Part shown: positions 34,740 through 41,149 of the stretch, piece after piece
Layout of the letters: each line of letters begins with the position of its first letter
Position numbering within the stretch: the first letter of the stretch is position 1
Assembly (NCBI GenBank): GCA_027036935.1
Contig: JALWCE010000154.1
Location: 1 to 41,149 of the forward strand
Length of the DNA: 41,149 nucleotides
Direction: 5' to 3'
Source of the DNA: Nitratiruptor sp.
GTDB taxonomy: Bacteria > Campylobacterota > Campylobacteria > Campylobacterales > Nitratiruptoraceae
Notes under the pieces: model-generated
What the model was told of the DNA's origin: nothing
Database searches by the model: none
Seen by the model: the letters and a program-made list of their open reading frames with translations, nothing else
Translations under genes and position numbers: made by a program

Positions 34740-35144
34740 TTACCAAACACTACACAAAACTTCGCCGCCAACACCGAGGCGGTAGGCTTCATCGTTGGGT
34801 AACACACCTTTACTTGTACTAACGATTATAGTCCCATATCCGTTTTTAAATCGTTTAATCTCATCTTTGCCTTTATAGACTCTTCGTCCGGGCTTAGAAA
34901 TTCTCTTGATCTCATTGATAACAGGCTTTTTCTTTTTGCCCTGTTCTTCATATTTTAAAACTACATTGATATATTTTTTATTACCATCTTCTACAACTTT
35001 ATAGCTTTCGATGTAGCCTTTATCCTGCAAAATTTTAACGATAGCTTCTACAATTTTTGAATAGAGTAGTTGGGTGACTTCTTGGCCTCTCATCTGAGCG
35101 TTTCTGATTCTTGTAATTGAATCTGCGATCATATCATTAATCAT
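34740..35144 (-). CDS. rpsH: 30S ribosomal protein S8
   Basis: Central 16S rRNA binder and, in E. coli, repressor of the spc operon. [21 protein letters not shown] is the typical start, and [26 protein letters not shown] the C-terminal signature. Two ATGs are adjacent; the second (35144) better fits the GGAG spacing and homologues, giving 134 residues. Confidence 0.97.
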   Translation of the reverse strand: MINDMIADSITRIRNAQMRGQEVTQLLYSKIVEAIVKILQDKGYIESYKVVEDGNKKYINVVLKYEEQGKKKKPVINEIKRISKPGRRVYKGKDEIKRFKNGYGTIIVSTSKGVLPNDEAYRLGVGGEVLCSVW

Positions 35145-35203
35145 CATTTCTCCTTCATGAATATCTAATAGGGTTCGTGCTTGGCACGCTACCTATTAGT
35201 GAA

Positions 35204-35389
35204 TTACCAGCTTGACTTTTTCACACCGGGTAAAAGTCCCTCGCTCGCCATTTTTCTTAGACAAATTCTACAAATCCCAAAATCTCTATATACAGAGCGG
35301 GGTCTTCCACAAATTCGACATCTAGTATAGGCGCGTACCTTAAATTTTGGCTTTCTTTGCGCCTTTGCGATCATACTTTTTTTAGCCAT
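35204..35389 (-). CDS. rpsN: 30S ribosomal protein S14, zinc type
   Basis: Short 61-residue S14 with a CxxC-x12-CxxC zinc site at Cys24, Cys27, Cys40 and Cys43 ([20 protein letters not shown]) and the end [10 protein letters not shown]. This is the C+ form rather than the 101-residue form of enterobacteria. It overlaps the rplE stop by one base. Confidence 0.98.
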   Translation of the reverse strand: MAKKSMIAKAQRKPKFKVRAYTRCRICGRPRSVYRDFGICRICLRKMASEGLLPGVKKSSW

Positions 35390-35940
35390 TATTTACCACC
35401 TTTTGCAAATGGAAATCCAAGAAGCTCTAGCATTTTATACGCTTCTTTGTCATTTTCGGTCGTTGTGACCATGGTAATGTTCATCCCGTGCGTTTTAATG
35501 ATATTATCATAATCGACTTCGGGAAACATCAACTGTTCATCCAAACCAAAGTTATAGTTACCCCGTCCGTCAAATCCGTTTTTTGGAAGACCACGAAAAT
35601 CTTTTACTCTTGGTAATGCGATGTAGATAAGCTTTTGTAAAAAGTTCCACATACGCTCACCCCGTAAAGTAACCATTACACCCACAGGCATCCCCTCACG
35701 GATCTTAAAACCGGCCTCAGACTTTTTGGCTCTAGTAACGACAGCGTGCTGTCCGGCAATAAGACTAATAGTATCTTGAATATTTTGCAGCAGTTTACTA
35801 TCTCTGCTTCCCTCACCTGCTCCTACACTGATTACGATCTTTTCAAGATTTGGGATGAGCATAGGATTTTGGATCCCTAGCTCCTCTTTGAGAGCTGGAA
35901 CTACTTTTTCTTTATAGGTCTGTTTCAACTCCAATGTCAT
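35389..35940 (-). CDS. rplE: 50S ribosomal protein L5
   Basis: 5S rRNA and P-site tRNA contact protein of 183 residues. [43 protein letters not shown] and [29 protein letters not shown] are typical. It overlaps rplX by four bases. Confidence 0.98.
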   Translation of the reverse strand: MTLELKQTYKEKVVPALKEELGIQNPMLIPNLEKIVISVGAGEGSRDSKLLQNIQDTISLIAGQHAVVTRAKKSEAGFKIREGMPVGVMVTLRGERMWNFLQKLIYIALPRVKDFRGLPKNGFDGRGNYNFGLDEQLMFPEVDYDNIIKTHGMNITMVTTTENDKEAYKMLELLGFPFAKGGK

Positions 35941-36179
35941 GACGCGCCACCTTCTACTTTTCGAACGTTAGAGATATGAATTGGCATCTCTTTTTTTATG
36001 AATCCGCCCTCAGGATTCTCTTCACTGGGCTTGACCGCCTTTTTAGCCACTTTGCATCCAGCCACAATTACCGCATCTTTTTTAGTCAAAACCTTTAATA
36101 CCTCGCCGGTCTTACCTTTATCATCTCCAGCGATAACTTCGACGATATCACCCTTTTTAATTTTAAATTTTTTTGCCAT
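35937..36179 (-). CDS. rplX: 50S ribosomal protein L24
   Basis: Assembly initiator with a KOW motif: [26 protein letters not shown] at residues 4-29, then [22 protein letters not shown]. At 80 residues it is on the short side but covers the whole fold. It overlaps the rplN stop by one base. Confidence 0.97.
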   Translation of the reverse strand: MAKKFKIKKGDIVEVIAGDDKGKTGEVLKVLTKKDAVIVAGCKVAKKAVKPSEENPEGGFIKKEMPIHISNVRKVEGGAS

Positions 36180-36547
36180 TAGAGCACCTCCGGTGCGAGT
36201 GAAACGATTTTCATAAAATTTTTATATCGAACCTCTCGAGCTACCGGTCCAAAAATCCGTGTACCAATAGGTTCATTTTTATTATCCAAAATAACTGCGG
36301 CATTGTCATCAAATCGGATCAAAGAGCCATTTTCTCTTTGGATCTCTTTTTTTGTACGTACTACCACCGCTTTGACCACTTGGCCTTTTTTTACCTTGCC
36401 GTTTGGCAAAGCTTTTTTAACAGATGCGACAATCACATCGCCCACGGAGGCGTATCGTCTTTTGGAGCCTCCAAGGACCTTGATCGCCATAATCTCTTTC
36501 GCGCCGCTGTTATCGGCGACGTTGAGTCTTGTAAAACTTTGAATCAT
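36179..36547 (-). CDS. rplN: 50S ribosomal protein L14
   Basis: Intersubunit bridge protein of 122 residues. [27 protein letters not shown] and [30 protein letters not shown] are diagnostic. The ATG at 36547 overlaps the rpsQ stop as TGATG, and the normal family length supports it over the upstream GTG. Confidence 0.98.
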   Translation of the reverse strand: MIQSFTRLNVADNSGAKEIMAIKVLGGSKRRYASVGDVIVASVKKALPNGKVKKGQVVKAVVVRTKKEIQRENGSLIRFDDNAAVILDNKNEPIGTRIFGPVAREVRYKNFMKIVSLAPEVL

Positions 36548-36798
36548 CACTGCACTCCTGACTGAACGATCTCTTTAAGCCGAAAAGATTTTCTTTTAGA
36601 AATGGGGCGACACTCTATAGCCGTAACTATATCGCCCACATTGGCTTGATTTTTTTCATCATGCACGAGATACTTTTTAAATCGTTTCACGATTTTATGG
36701 TATCTTGGATGCATCATCTTCCTCTCTACCAACAAAGAGATGGTCTTATCACCACTCTTTTTAATCACTTTTCCTTGAATAACTCTTTTATAAGCCAT
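36547..36798 (-). CDS. rpsQ: 30S ribosomal protein S17
   Basis: OB-fold 16S rRNA binder of 83 residues: [37 protein letters not shown], then [21 protein letters not shown], the S17 signature. It overlaps the rpmC stop by one base. Confidence 0.98.
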   Translation of the reverse strand: MAYKRVIQGKVIKKSGDKTISLLVERKMMHPRYHKIVKRFKKYLVHDEKNQANVGDIVTAIECRPISKRKSFRLKEIVQSGVQ

Positions 36799-36992
36799 TA
36801 TCCAGCCCTTCTTTTCTCAGATATCGCCGTTTTGATTCTAGCGATATCTTTTCTTGTTTTTCTAATTTGACTCGTATCTTGGAGCTGCATGGTTTTAAGC
36901 TTCATACGAAGCGTAAAAAGCTCCAACTTTTTCTCTTTTAACAACCCTTCTAACTCTTTTAAACTTTTCTCTTTAATCTCAGTATAGTTCAT
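36798..36992 (-). CDS. rpmC: 50S ribosomal protein L29
   Basis: Two-helix protein by the exit tunnel, 64 residues: [20 protein letters not shown] and [20 protein letters not shown]. The ATG at 36992 is preferred to the GTG at 36998. Both lie inside the rplP 3' end, an overlap of 14 to 20 bases. Confidence 0.95.
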   Translation of the reverse strand: MNYTEIKEKSLKELEGLLKEKKLELFTLRMKLKTMQLQDTSQIRKTRKDIARIKTAISEKRRAG

Positions 36993-37404
36993 TTTCACTC
37001 TCTTGTGTCACGATTTTTGTTTTGAATGGAAGTTTATATCGTGCAAGATCAAGAGCCTCTCTTGCCAAGCTCTCCTCAACACCGGCCATCTCATAGATGA
37101 TCCGACCGGGTTTGATATTCATCACCCATTTTTCCACTGAACCTTTCCCTTTACCCATCCGGGTTTCAAGAGGTTTTTTAGTCAATGGTTTATCAGGGAA
37201 TACCCGAATCCAAATTTTACCTGTTCTTTTTACTTTTCTCGTCATCGCAACCCGAGCCGCCTCAATCTGTCGCGAATCGATACGGCCGTGTTCAAGCGCT
37301 TTGATTCCAATATTACCAAAAGCTAGGCTGTTGCCTCGATAGGCCTTGCCTCGGTTTCGTCCCTTTTGCTGTTTTCTATATTTTGTCTTTTTTGGCATCA
37401 ACAT
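36979..37404 (-). CDS. rplP: 50S ribosomal protein L16
   Basis: Contacts A-site tRNA and is needed for subunit assembly. [21 protein letters not shown], then [28 protein letters not shown] are L16 signatures. The ATG at 37404 matches the M-L-x-P start of homologues, with AAGGAG in the rpsC end. 141 residues, normal. Confidence 0.98.
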   Translation of the reverse strand: MLMPKKTKYRKQQKGRNRGKAYRGNSLAFGNIGIKALEHGRIDSRQIEAARVAMTRKVKRTGKIWIRVFPDKPLTKKPLETRMGKGKGSVEKWVMNIKPGRIIYEMAGVEESLAREALDLARYKLPFKTKIVTQESENELY

Positions 37405-37406
37405 GG

Positions 37407-38096
37407 TTAGCTTCTCCTTCTTGGAGCTCTACGTTTTGGCTTTTCGGTAGGCTCTGGTCGGATCCCTTTTTGCAAAACTTCACCTTTGAAGATCCAAACT
37501 TTCACCCCGATTACGCCGTATGTAGTATGAGCTTCGGCATAGCCGTAATCGATTTTGGCTCGAAGCGTATGCAAAGGTACGCGACCCTCCAAATACCACT
37601 CCGTTCGTGCCATCTCTGCACCGCCAAGTCGTCCCGCTACTTGGACTTTGATCCCCTTTACGCCTGCTTTTTGGGCAGCTTGGATCGCTTTTTTCATCGC
37701 TCGTCTAAAAGCGACCCGTCTCTCAAGCTGAGTCGCAACGTTTTCAGCGGCAAGCTGTGCGGAGGCTTGGGGACGTTTTTCTTCTTTGATATTAATATAG
37801 ACCTCTTTACCTACAAGCTTTTGAAGTTTTTGCTTAAGCTTTTCGATATCGGCGCCTTTCTTACCAATAATGACACCGGGTCGCGCCGCTACGATGGTAA
37901 CTCGAAGTTTTTTAGCCGTACGCTCGATAATGATATTGCTCACGCCTGCGTAGTAGAGCTCTTTTTTTAAAAAATTTCTAATTTTATAATCTTCGGCCAC
38001 TCGATCAGGCATCTTATTGTAATCGGGAAACCAGCGAGACTCCCAGTTTCTATTGATCCCAAGTCTCAAACCGATAGGATTGACTTTTTGACCCAT
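37407..38096 (-). CDS. rpsC: 30S ribosomal protein S3
   Basis: mRNA-entry protein with a KH domain ([26 protein letters not shown] near residues 68-95) and the C-domain [31 protein letters not shown]. 229 residues with a basic tail. It starts one base inside the rplV stop. Confidence 0.98.
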   Translation of the reverse strand: MGQKVNPIGLRLGINRNWESRWFPDYNKMPDRVAEDYKIRNFLKKELYYAGVSNIIIERTAKKLRVTIVAARPGVIIGKKGADIEKLKQKLQKLVGKEVYINIKEEKRPQASAQLAAENVATQLERRVAFRRAMKKAIQAAQKAGVKGIKVQVAGRLGGAEMARTEWYLEGRVPLHTLRAKIDYGYAEAHTTYGVIGVKVWIFKGEVLQKGIRPEPTEKPKRRAPRRRS

Positions 38097-38422
38097 TAGC
38101 TATCCTTCTTTTGTGCTACTTCTACATAGATATGAGAAGTTGGCTTCATAATTCTGCTCGCTCGCCCTCGAGCTCTTGGTCGAAATCGTTTCAGATATGG
38201 ACCCCGATCGACTCTACAAGAGACGATCTCCACCTCTTCTGGCTCATATCCTCCATTGGCTACTGCACTCGTAATCACTTTAGAGATCACTTTTGCCGCT
38301 TTATTTGGCATAAACTCCAATGCCGCCAACGCCTCCTCGGCATTCATACCCTGCACCTCGCGAGCGATCAATCTCGCTTTTGTAGGTGAGAGCCGGATAA
38401 ATCTCAAAACTGCTTTACTCAT
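38096..38422 (-). CDS. rplV: 50S ribosomal protein L22
   Basis: Exit-tunnel protein of 108 residues. [20 protein letters not shown] and the tunnel loop region [28 protein letters not shown] are typical; no change is seen in the macrolide-relevant beta hairpin form. A GTG one codon upstream is an alternative start. Confidence 0.97.
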   Translation of the reverse strand: MSKAVLRFIRLSPTKARLIAREVQGMNAEEALAALEFMPNKAAKVISKVITSAVANGGYEPEEVEIVSCRVDRGPYLKRFRPRARGRASRIMKPTSHIYVEVAQKKDS

Positions 38423-38431
38423 CACCTATCC

Positions 38432-38713
38432 TTACTTACCTATTTTCTTCTGTACGGAGCCCTTATGGCCTCGAAAAGTCCGTGTCGGTGCAAATTCACC
38501 GAGTTTAAATCCCACATGGTTTTCTGTGATATAGACCGGTACAAACTGCCGGCCGTTGTGGACGGTAATTGTCAATCCGATCATTTCGGGTACGATAGTG
38601 CTTCTTCTTGACCATGTTTTGATCGGTTTTTTATCACCACTCTCTTTTGCTTTGAGCACTTTTTTCATCAAATGCTCATCTACAAATGGACCCTTTTTAA
38701 TACTTCTTGCCAT
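38432..38713 (-). CDS. rpsS: 30S ribosomal protein S19
   Basis: Head protein of 93 residues: [44 protein letters not shown] and [12 protein letters not shown]-type signature [19 protein letters not shown]. Eleven bases behind rplB. Confidence 0.98.
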   Translation of the reverse strand: MARSIKKGPFVDEHLMKKVLKAKESGDKKPIKTWSRRSTIVPEMIGLTITVHNGRQFVPVYITENHVGFKLGEFAPTRTFRGHKGSVQKKIGK

Positions 38714-38724
38714 CGTTTACCCTC

Positions 38725-39555
38725 TTATTTTTTCTTTCTTCTAGAGATTATAAGCTTATCGCTTGGCTTTTTGCGTCGCGTCTTATACCCTTTGGTCGGT
38801 TTACCCCATGGCGTTACCGGATGTCCGCTTGGTCCAGTTTTCCCCTCACCACCGCCGTGTGGGTGATCGACCGGGTTCATCGCACTACCTCGTGTTTGTG
38901 GTCTAATGCCTAGATGTCGGCTTCGTCCAGCTTTTCCGATGACAATGTTGATATACTCTTCGTTACCTACCACACCGATAGTAGCCATACACTCGCCAAG
39001 AATCTTCCTCATCTCTCCACTAGGGAGTCGAAGAATGACATATTTACCCTCTCGACCCATAATCTGAGCATATGCTCCAGCACTTCTGGCCAACTGCCCG
39101 CCGTGTCCGGGTTTCATCTCGATATTATGTACCAAAGTACCCACGGGAATGTTTTTAAGCTTCATAGCATTACCGGGCAGTACATCGAGTCCTGACTCCG
39201 CCGCTTCGACAATATCACCGATTTTAAGACCGCTTGGTTGGAGGATATATCGCTTATCGCCATCTTTGTATACGATTAAAGAGATGCGGCAGTTTCTGTA
39301 TGGATCATACTCAATAGTTGCCACTCGACCCGGAACGCCAAATTTATTTCGTTTAAAATCGATGATTCTATAGAGTTTTTTCGCTCCACCCTCTCGGTGT
39401 CTTGAGGTGATGCGCCCTTGATTGTTTCTACCCGCTCTTGTTGGCAGTTTGACCAATAGCTTTCGCACACTTGGACGAGCGGTGATGTCACTGCTCTCCA
39501 CCACGCTCATAAATCTACGACTAGGCGTATATGGTTTATATTTTTTAATTGCCAT
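38725..39555 (-). CDS. rplB: 50S ribosomal protein L2
   Basis: Peptidyl-transferase-proximal protein of 276 residues. The C-terminal [20 protein letters not shown] holds the conserved histidine region, and the N-terminus [15 protein letters not shown] and [22 protein letters not shown] complete the L2 profile. Nine bases behind rplW. Confidence 0.98.
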   Translation of the reverse strand: MAIKKYKPYTPSRRFMSVVESSDITARPSVRKLLVKLPTRAGRNNQGRITSRHREGGAKKLYRIIDFKRNKFGVPGRVATIEYDPYRNCRISLIVYKDGDKRYILQPSGLKIGDIVEAAESGLDVLPGNAMKLKNIPVGTLVHNIEMKPGHGGQLARSAGAYAQIMGREGKYVILRLPSGEMRKILGECMATIGVVGNEEYINIVIGKAGRSRHLGIRPQTRGSAMNPVDHPHGGGEGKTGPSGHPVTPWGKPTKGYKTRRKKPSDKLIISRRKKK

Positions 39556-39564
39556 GCTCTATCC

Positions 39565-39846
39565 TTACACCGCTAAGCTCTCTATGCTCGCACCCTCTGG
39601 GAGCTTAACATAGAATTTTTTATAGTTATCTCGTTTACCCTCAATCCCTCGAAATCGCTTGGTTTTGCCTTTCATCCGAAGAGAGTTGATCTTAACGGGA
39701 GTGACGCCAAAATACTCTTTGAGTACCGCTTTGAGCTGATTTTTTGTCATTTTGTCACTCGTTTGAATAACGATGTATCCCTCTTCTTGAAGGCCTAAAC
39801 TCTTTTCTGTGTAGATGATTGATTTGATATCTGTTATATCTGCCAT
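39565..39846 (-). CDS. rplW: 50S ribosomal protein L23
   Basis: Exit-site protein that docks trigger factor and SRP. 93 residues: [53 protein letters not shown] is the L23 pattern. It is close to the end of rplD with one base between. Confidence 0.97.
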   Translation of the reverse strand: MADITDIKSIIYTEKSLGLQEEGYIVIQTSDKMTKNQLKAVLKEYFGVTPVKINSLRMKGKTKRFRGIEGKRDNYKKFYVKLPEGASIESLAV

Positions 39847-39847
39847 A

Positions 39848-40462
39848 TTAGCCCTCTTTTACTATTTTTTCCCAAACCGGTTTTTCAATAACTACAGCTC
39901 TAAAAGCAGCCGCAAGATATGCATTGAGTTCATTTGGTTCGATGAGATACGCATTTGGTAAATTTCTAAATGCTAAGGATGTCTTCTCGTCAATGTTTTC
40001 TTTGACAATCAAAGCGTCTCGTACTCCAAGTTTTTTAAGGAGTGCGGCCGCATCTTTGGTCTTGCCAGACTCTACAGCCACACTCTCTACGACAAACAGA
40101 GCTCCTTGCTCACCTTTTTCGTTTAAAGCAAACTCAAGAGCTTTTCGTTTCTGCTTTTTGTTTACTTTTTGGGTGTAATTTTTGGTATTTTTAGGACCAA
40201 AAGCCACGCCACCGCCCACAAAAATAGGTGATCGTATGGAGCCGGCTCTCGCTCCTCCTCGCCCTTTTTGCTGCCAAGGTTTCTTACCCCCGCCGCTCAC
40301 TTCGCCTCTTGTTTTGGTATGGGCGTTATTAGCGCGAAGATTTGCCAAATAGGCCTTGACATAAAGATAAAGGTTGTGGGGATTGATCCCTTGAAAATTT
40401 TCTGGCAGCGCCAACTCCCCAGAGCGCTCGAAATTTTCGTTTAGTACTACCGCTTTACTCAT
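39848..40462 (-). CDS. rplD: 50S ribosomal protein L4
   Basis: Exit-tunnel protein of 204 residues. The tunnel loop [33 protein letters not shown]-type stretch (residues about 48-80) and [23 protein letters not shown] are diagnostic. In enterobacteria L4 represses the S10 operon; its upstream leader would lie outside the window. It overlaps rplC by four bases. Confidence 0.98.
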   Translation of the reverse strand: MSKAVVLNENFERSGELALPENFQGINPHNLYLYVKAYLANLRANNAHTKTRGEVSGGGKKPWQQKGRGGARAGSIRSPIFVGGGVAFGPKNTKNYTQKVNKKQKRKALEFALNEKGEQGALFVVESVAVESGKTKDAAALLKKLGVRDALIVKENIDEKTSLAFRNLPNAYLIEPNELNAYLAAAFRAVVIEKPVWEKIVKEG

Positions 40463-41037
40463 TTTACAATCCTTATCTTACCGATTGCTCCATTTGGCCC
40501 CGGAATGGAACCTTTGACAACCAAAATTTTATTTTCAGGGTCAAAACTGACCACTTCGTTTTGGACGGTTACTTTTTTATTGCCGTATTGTCCTGGCATC
40601 TTTTGACCCGGCATGATGCGTCCGGGCCATTCACACATACCCACAGACCCCGGAGCTCTGTGAAAACGAGACCCGTGGCTATCAGGGCCGCCGGCAAAGT
40701 TCCATCGTTTGACAACTCCTGTAAATCCTCGTCCTTTGGAGTTGAGGCTTACTTTGACCCTTTTGGCTTCACTCAAAGGCGAATAGTCCAAATCGCCCGC
40801 CTCTTCATTGGCCACTTTGAGTGTGACAAAGCGATTAAACTGAGGCTCTAGGCCATATTTTTTTTGCTGACCCTCAATTGCTTTATTTTTTCTTTTTCCT
40901 TGAGGATAGGCTACGATCGCCTTGCCGCCCTCTAAAATCTCGCAAACTTTTGCATCTTTGACTTTGAGTAGCGTTACCGGTATACTTGGTACTCCGATCG
41001 TTCTACTCATCCCAATTTTTTCAATGATAAATTCCAT
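40459..41037 (-). CDS. rplC: 50S ribosomal protein L3
   Basis: Early assembly protein near the peptidyl-transferase centre, 192 residues. [14 protein letters not shown] starts it; [33 protein letters not shown] and [23 protein letters not shown] are the L3 signatures with the glutamine that PrmB methylates in proteobacteria (PGQ). Confidence 0.98.
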   Translation of the reverse strand: MEFIIEKIGMSRTIGVPSIPVTLLKVKDAKVCEILEGGKAIVAYPQGKRKNKAIEGQQKKYGLEPQFNRFVTLKVANEEAGDLDYSPLSEAKRVKVSLNSKGRGFTGVVKRWNFAGGPDSHGSRFHRAPGSVGMCEWPGRIMPGQKMPGQYGNKKVTVQNEVVSFDPENKILVVKGSIPGPNGAIGKIRIVK

Positions 41038-41046
41038 CTGTTCCCC

Positions 41047-41149
41047 TTACTCGCCCATTGATCTGACTTCGACATCCACTTCAGGTGCCAAGTCGAGCTT
41101 CATCAGTGAATCTACGGTATCTGGTGTGGCGGATACGATATCGATGAGC
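41047..41149 (-). CDS. rpsJ: 30S ribosomal protein S10, C-terminal part (cut by window edge)
   Basis: The last 33 codons plus stop read [20 protein letters not shown], then [13 protein letters not shown], which is the C-terminal end of S10 including the strand that carries ribosome and NusG/NusB contacts. It is the first gene of the S10 block; its start and the operon promoter are outside the window. Confidence 0.96.
   Translation of the reverse strand, partial: LIDIVSATPDTVDSLMKLDLAPEVDVEVRSMGE

Noticed and set aside
1-41149. tRNA or rRNA genes, prophage or phage defence islands
   Set aside because: No tRNA cloverleaf with T-loop motif was seen in any gap, and the genes are housekeeping or envelope functions without integrase, nuclease or defence signatures.

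Overview
The window reads as a chromosomal segment of a Campylobacterota (epsilonproteobacterial) genome. The evidence is the S10-spc-alpha ribosomal block without rpmD (L30), the order rplY-pth-lptG-lysA next to pilT, and a split PqiA. A vent-type genus such as Nitratiruptor is a plausible guess but cannot be shown from the sequence. Almost everything is on the minus strand; the plus-strand genes are bioD, pyrB-pabB and a small DUF2853 gene.

Region by region (the minus-strand genes read right to left). Bases 1-4802: transaldolase, pilT, rplY (L25), pth, an LptF/LptG-type permease and the 5' part of lysA. Bases 4876-8080: clpS-clpA-aat, a compact N-end-rule degradation operon. Bases 8140-11103: bioD (+), a glycine-zipper envelope protein (-), then pyrB-pabB (+). 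Bases 11100-14392: a PqiABC-type lipid-transport operon whose PqiA is split into two half proteins. Bases 14511-14852: a DUF2853 protein (+). Bases 14921-20920: a probable operon running from a porin through a small membrane protein, a glycosyltransferase and an oligosaccharide flippase to a secreted protein that combines a Kazal-type and a serpin protease inhibitor. Bases 21082-24204: ybaB-ispA-tkt. Bases 24469-27444: nifU-type scaffold, a TPR-like unknown, murE, a [2Fe-2S] ferredoxin and panD. Bases 27565-41149: the ribosomal protein operon from rpsJ (cut by the window edge) to rplQ, including secY, map, infA and rpoA.

Two items stand out. First, two related non-coding elements (about 20960-21077 and 24332-24428, both plus strand) share a long identical 5' block and end in a hairpin plus GTATGT(CAA), which resembles the right end and guide-RNA scaffold of IS200/IS605 TnpB elements. 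No transposase or TnpB gene is near, so they are stand-alone omega-RNA-like elements or solo transposon ends flanking ybaB-ispA-tkt. Second, the 710-residue Kazal-serpin fusion is an unusual bacterial double protease inhibitor with an extra N-terminal region carrying a calcium-loop-like motif. No tRNA, rRNA or CRISPR array was recognised, and no gene-free stretch exceeds 300 bases.
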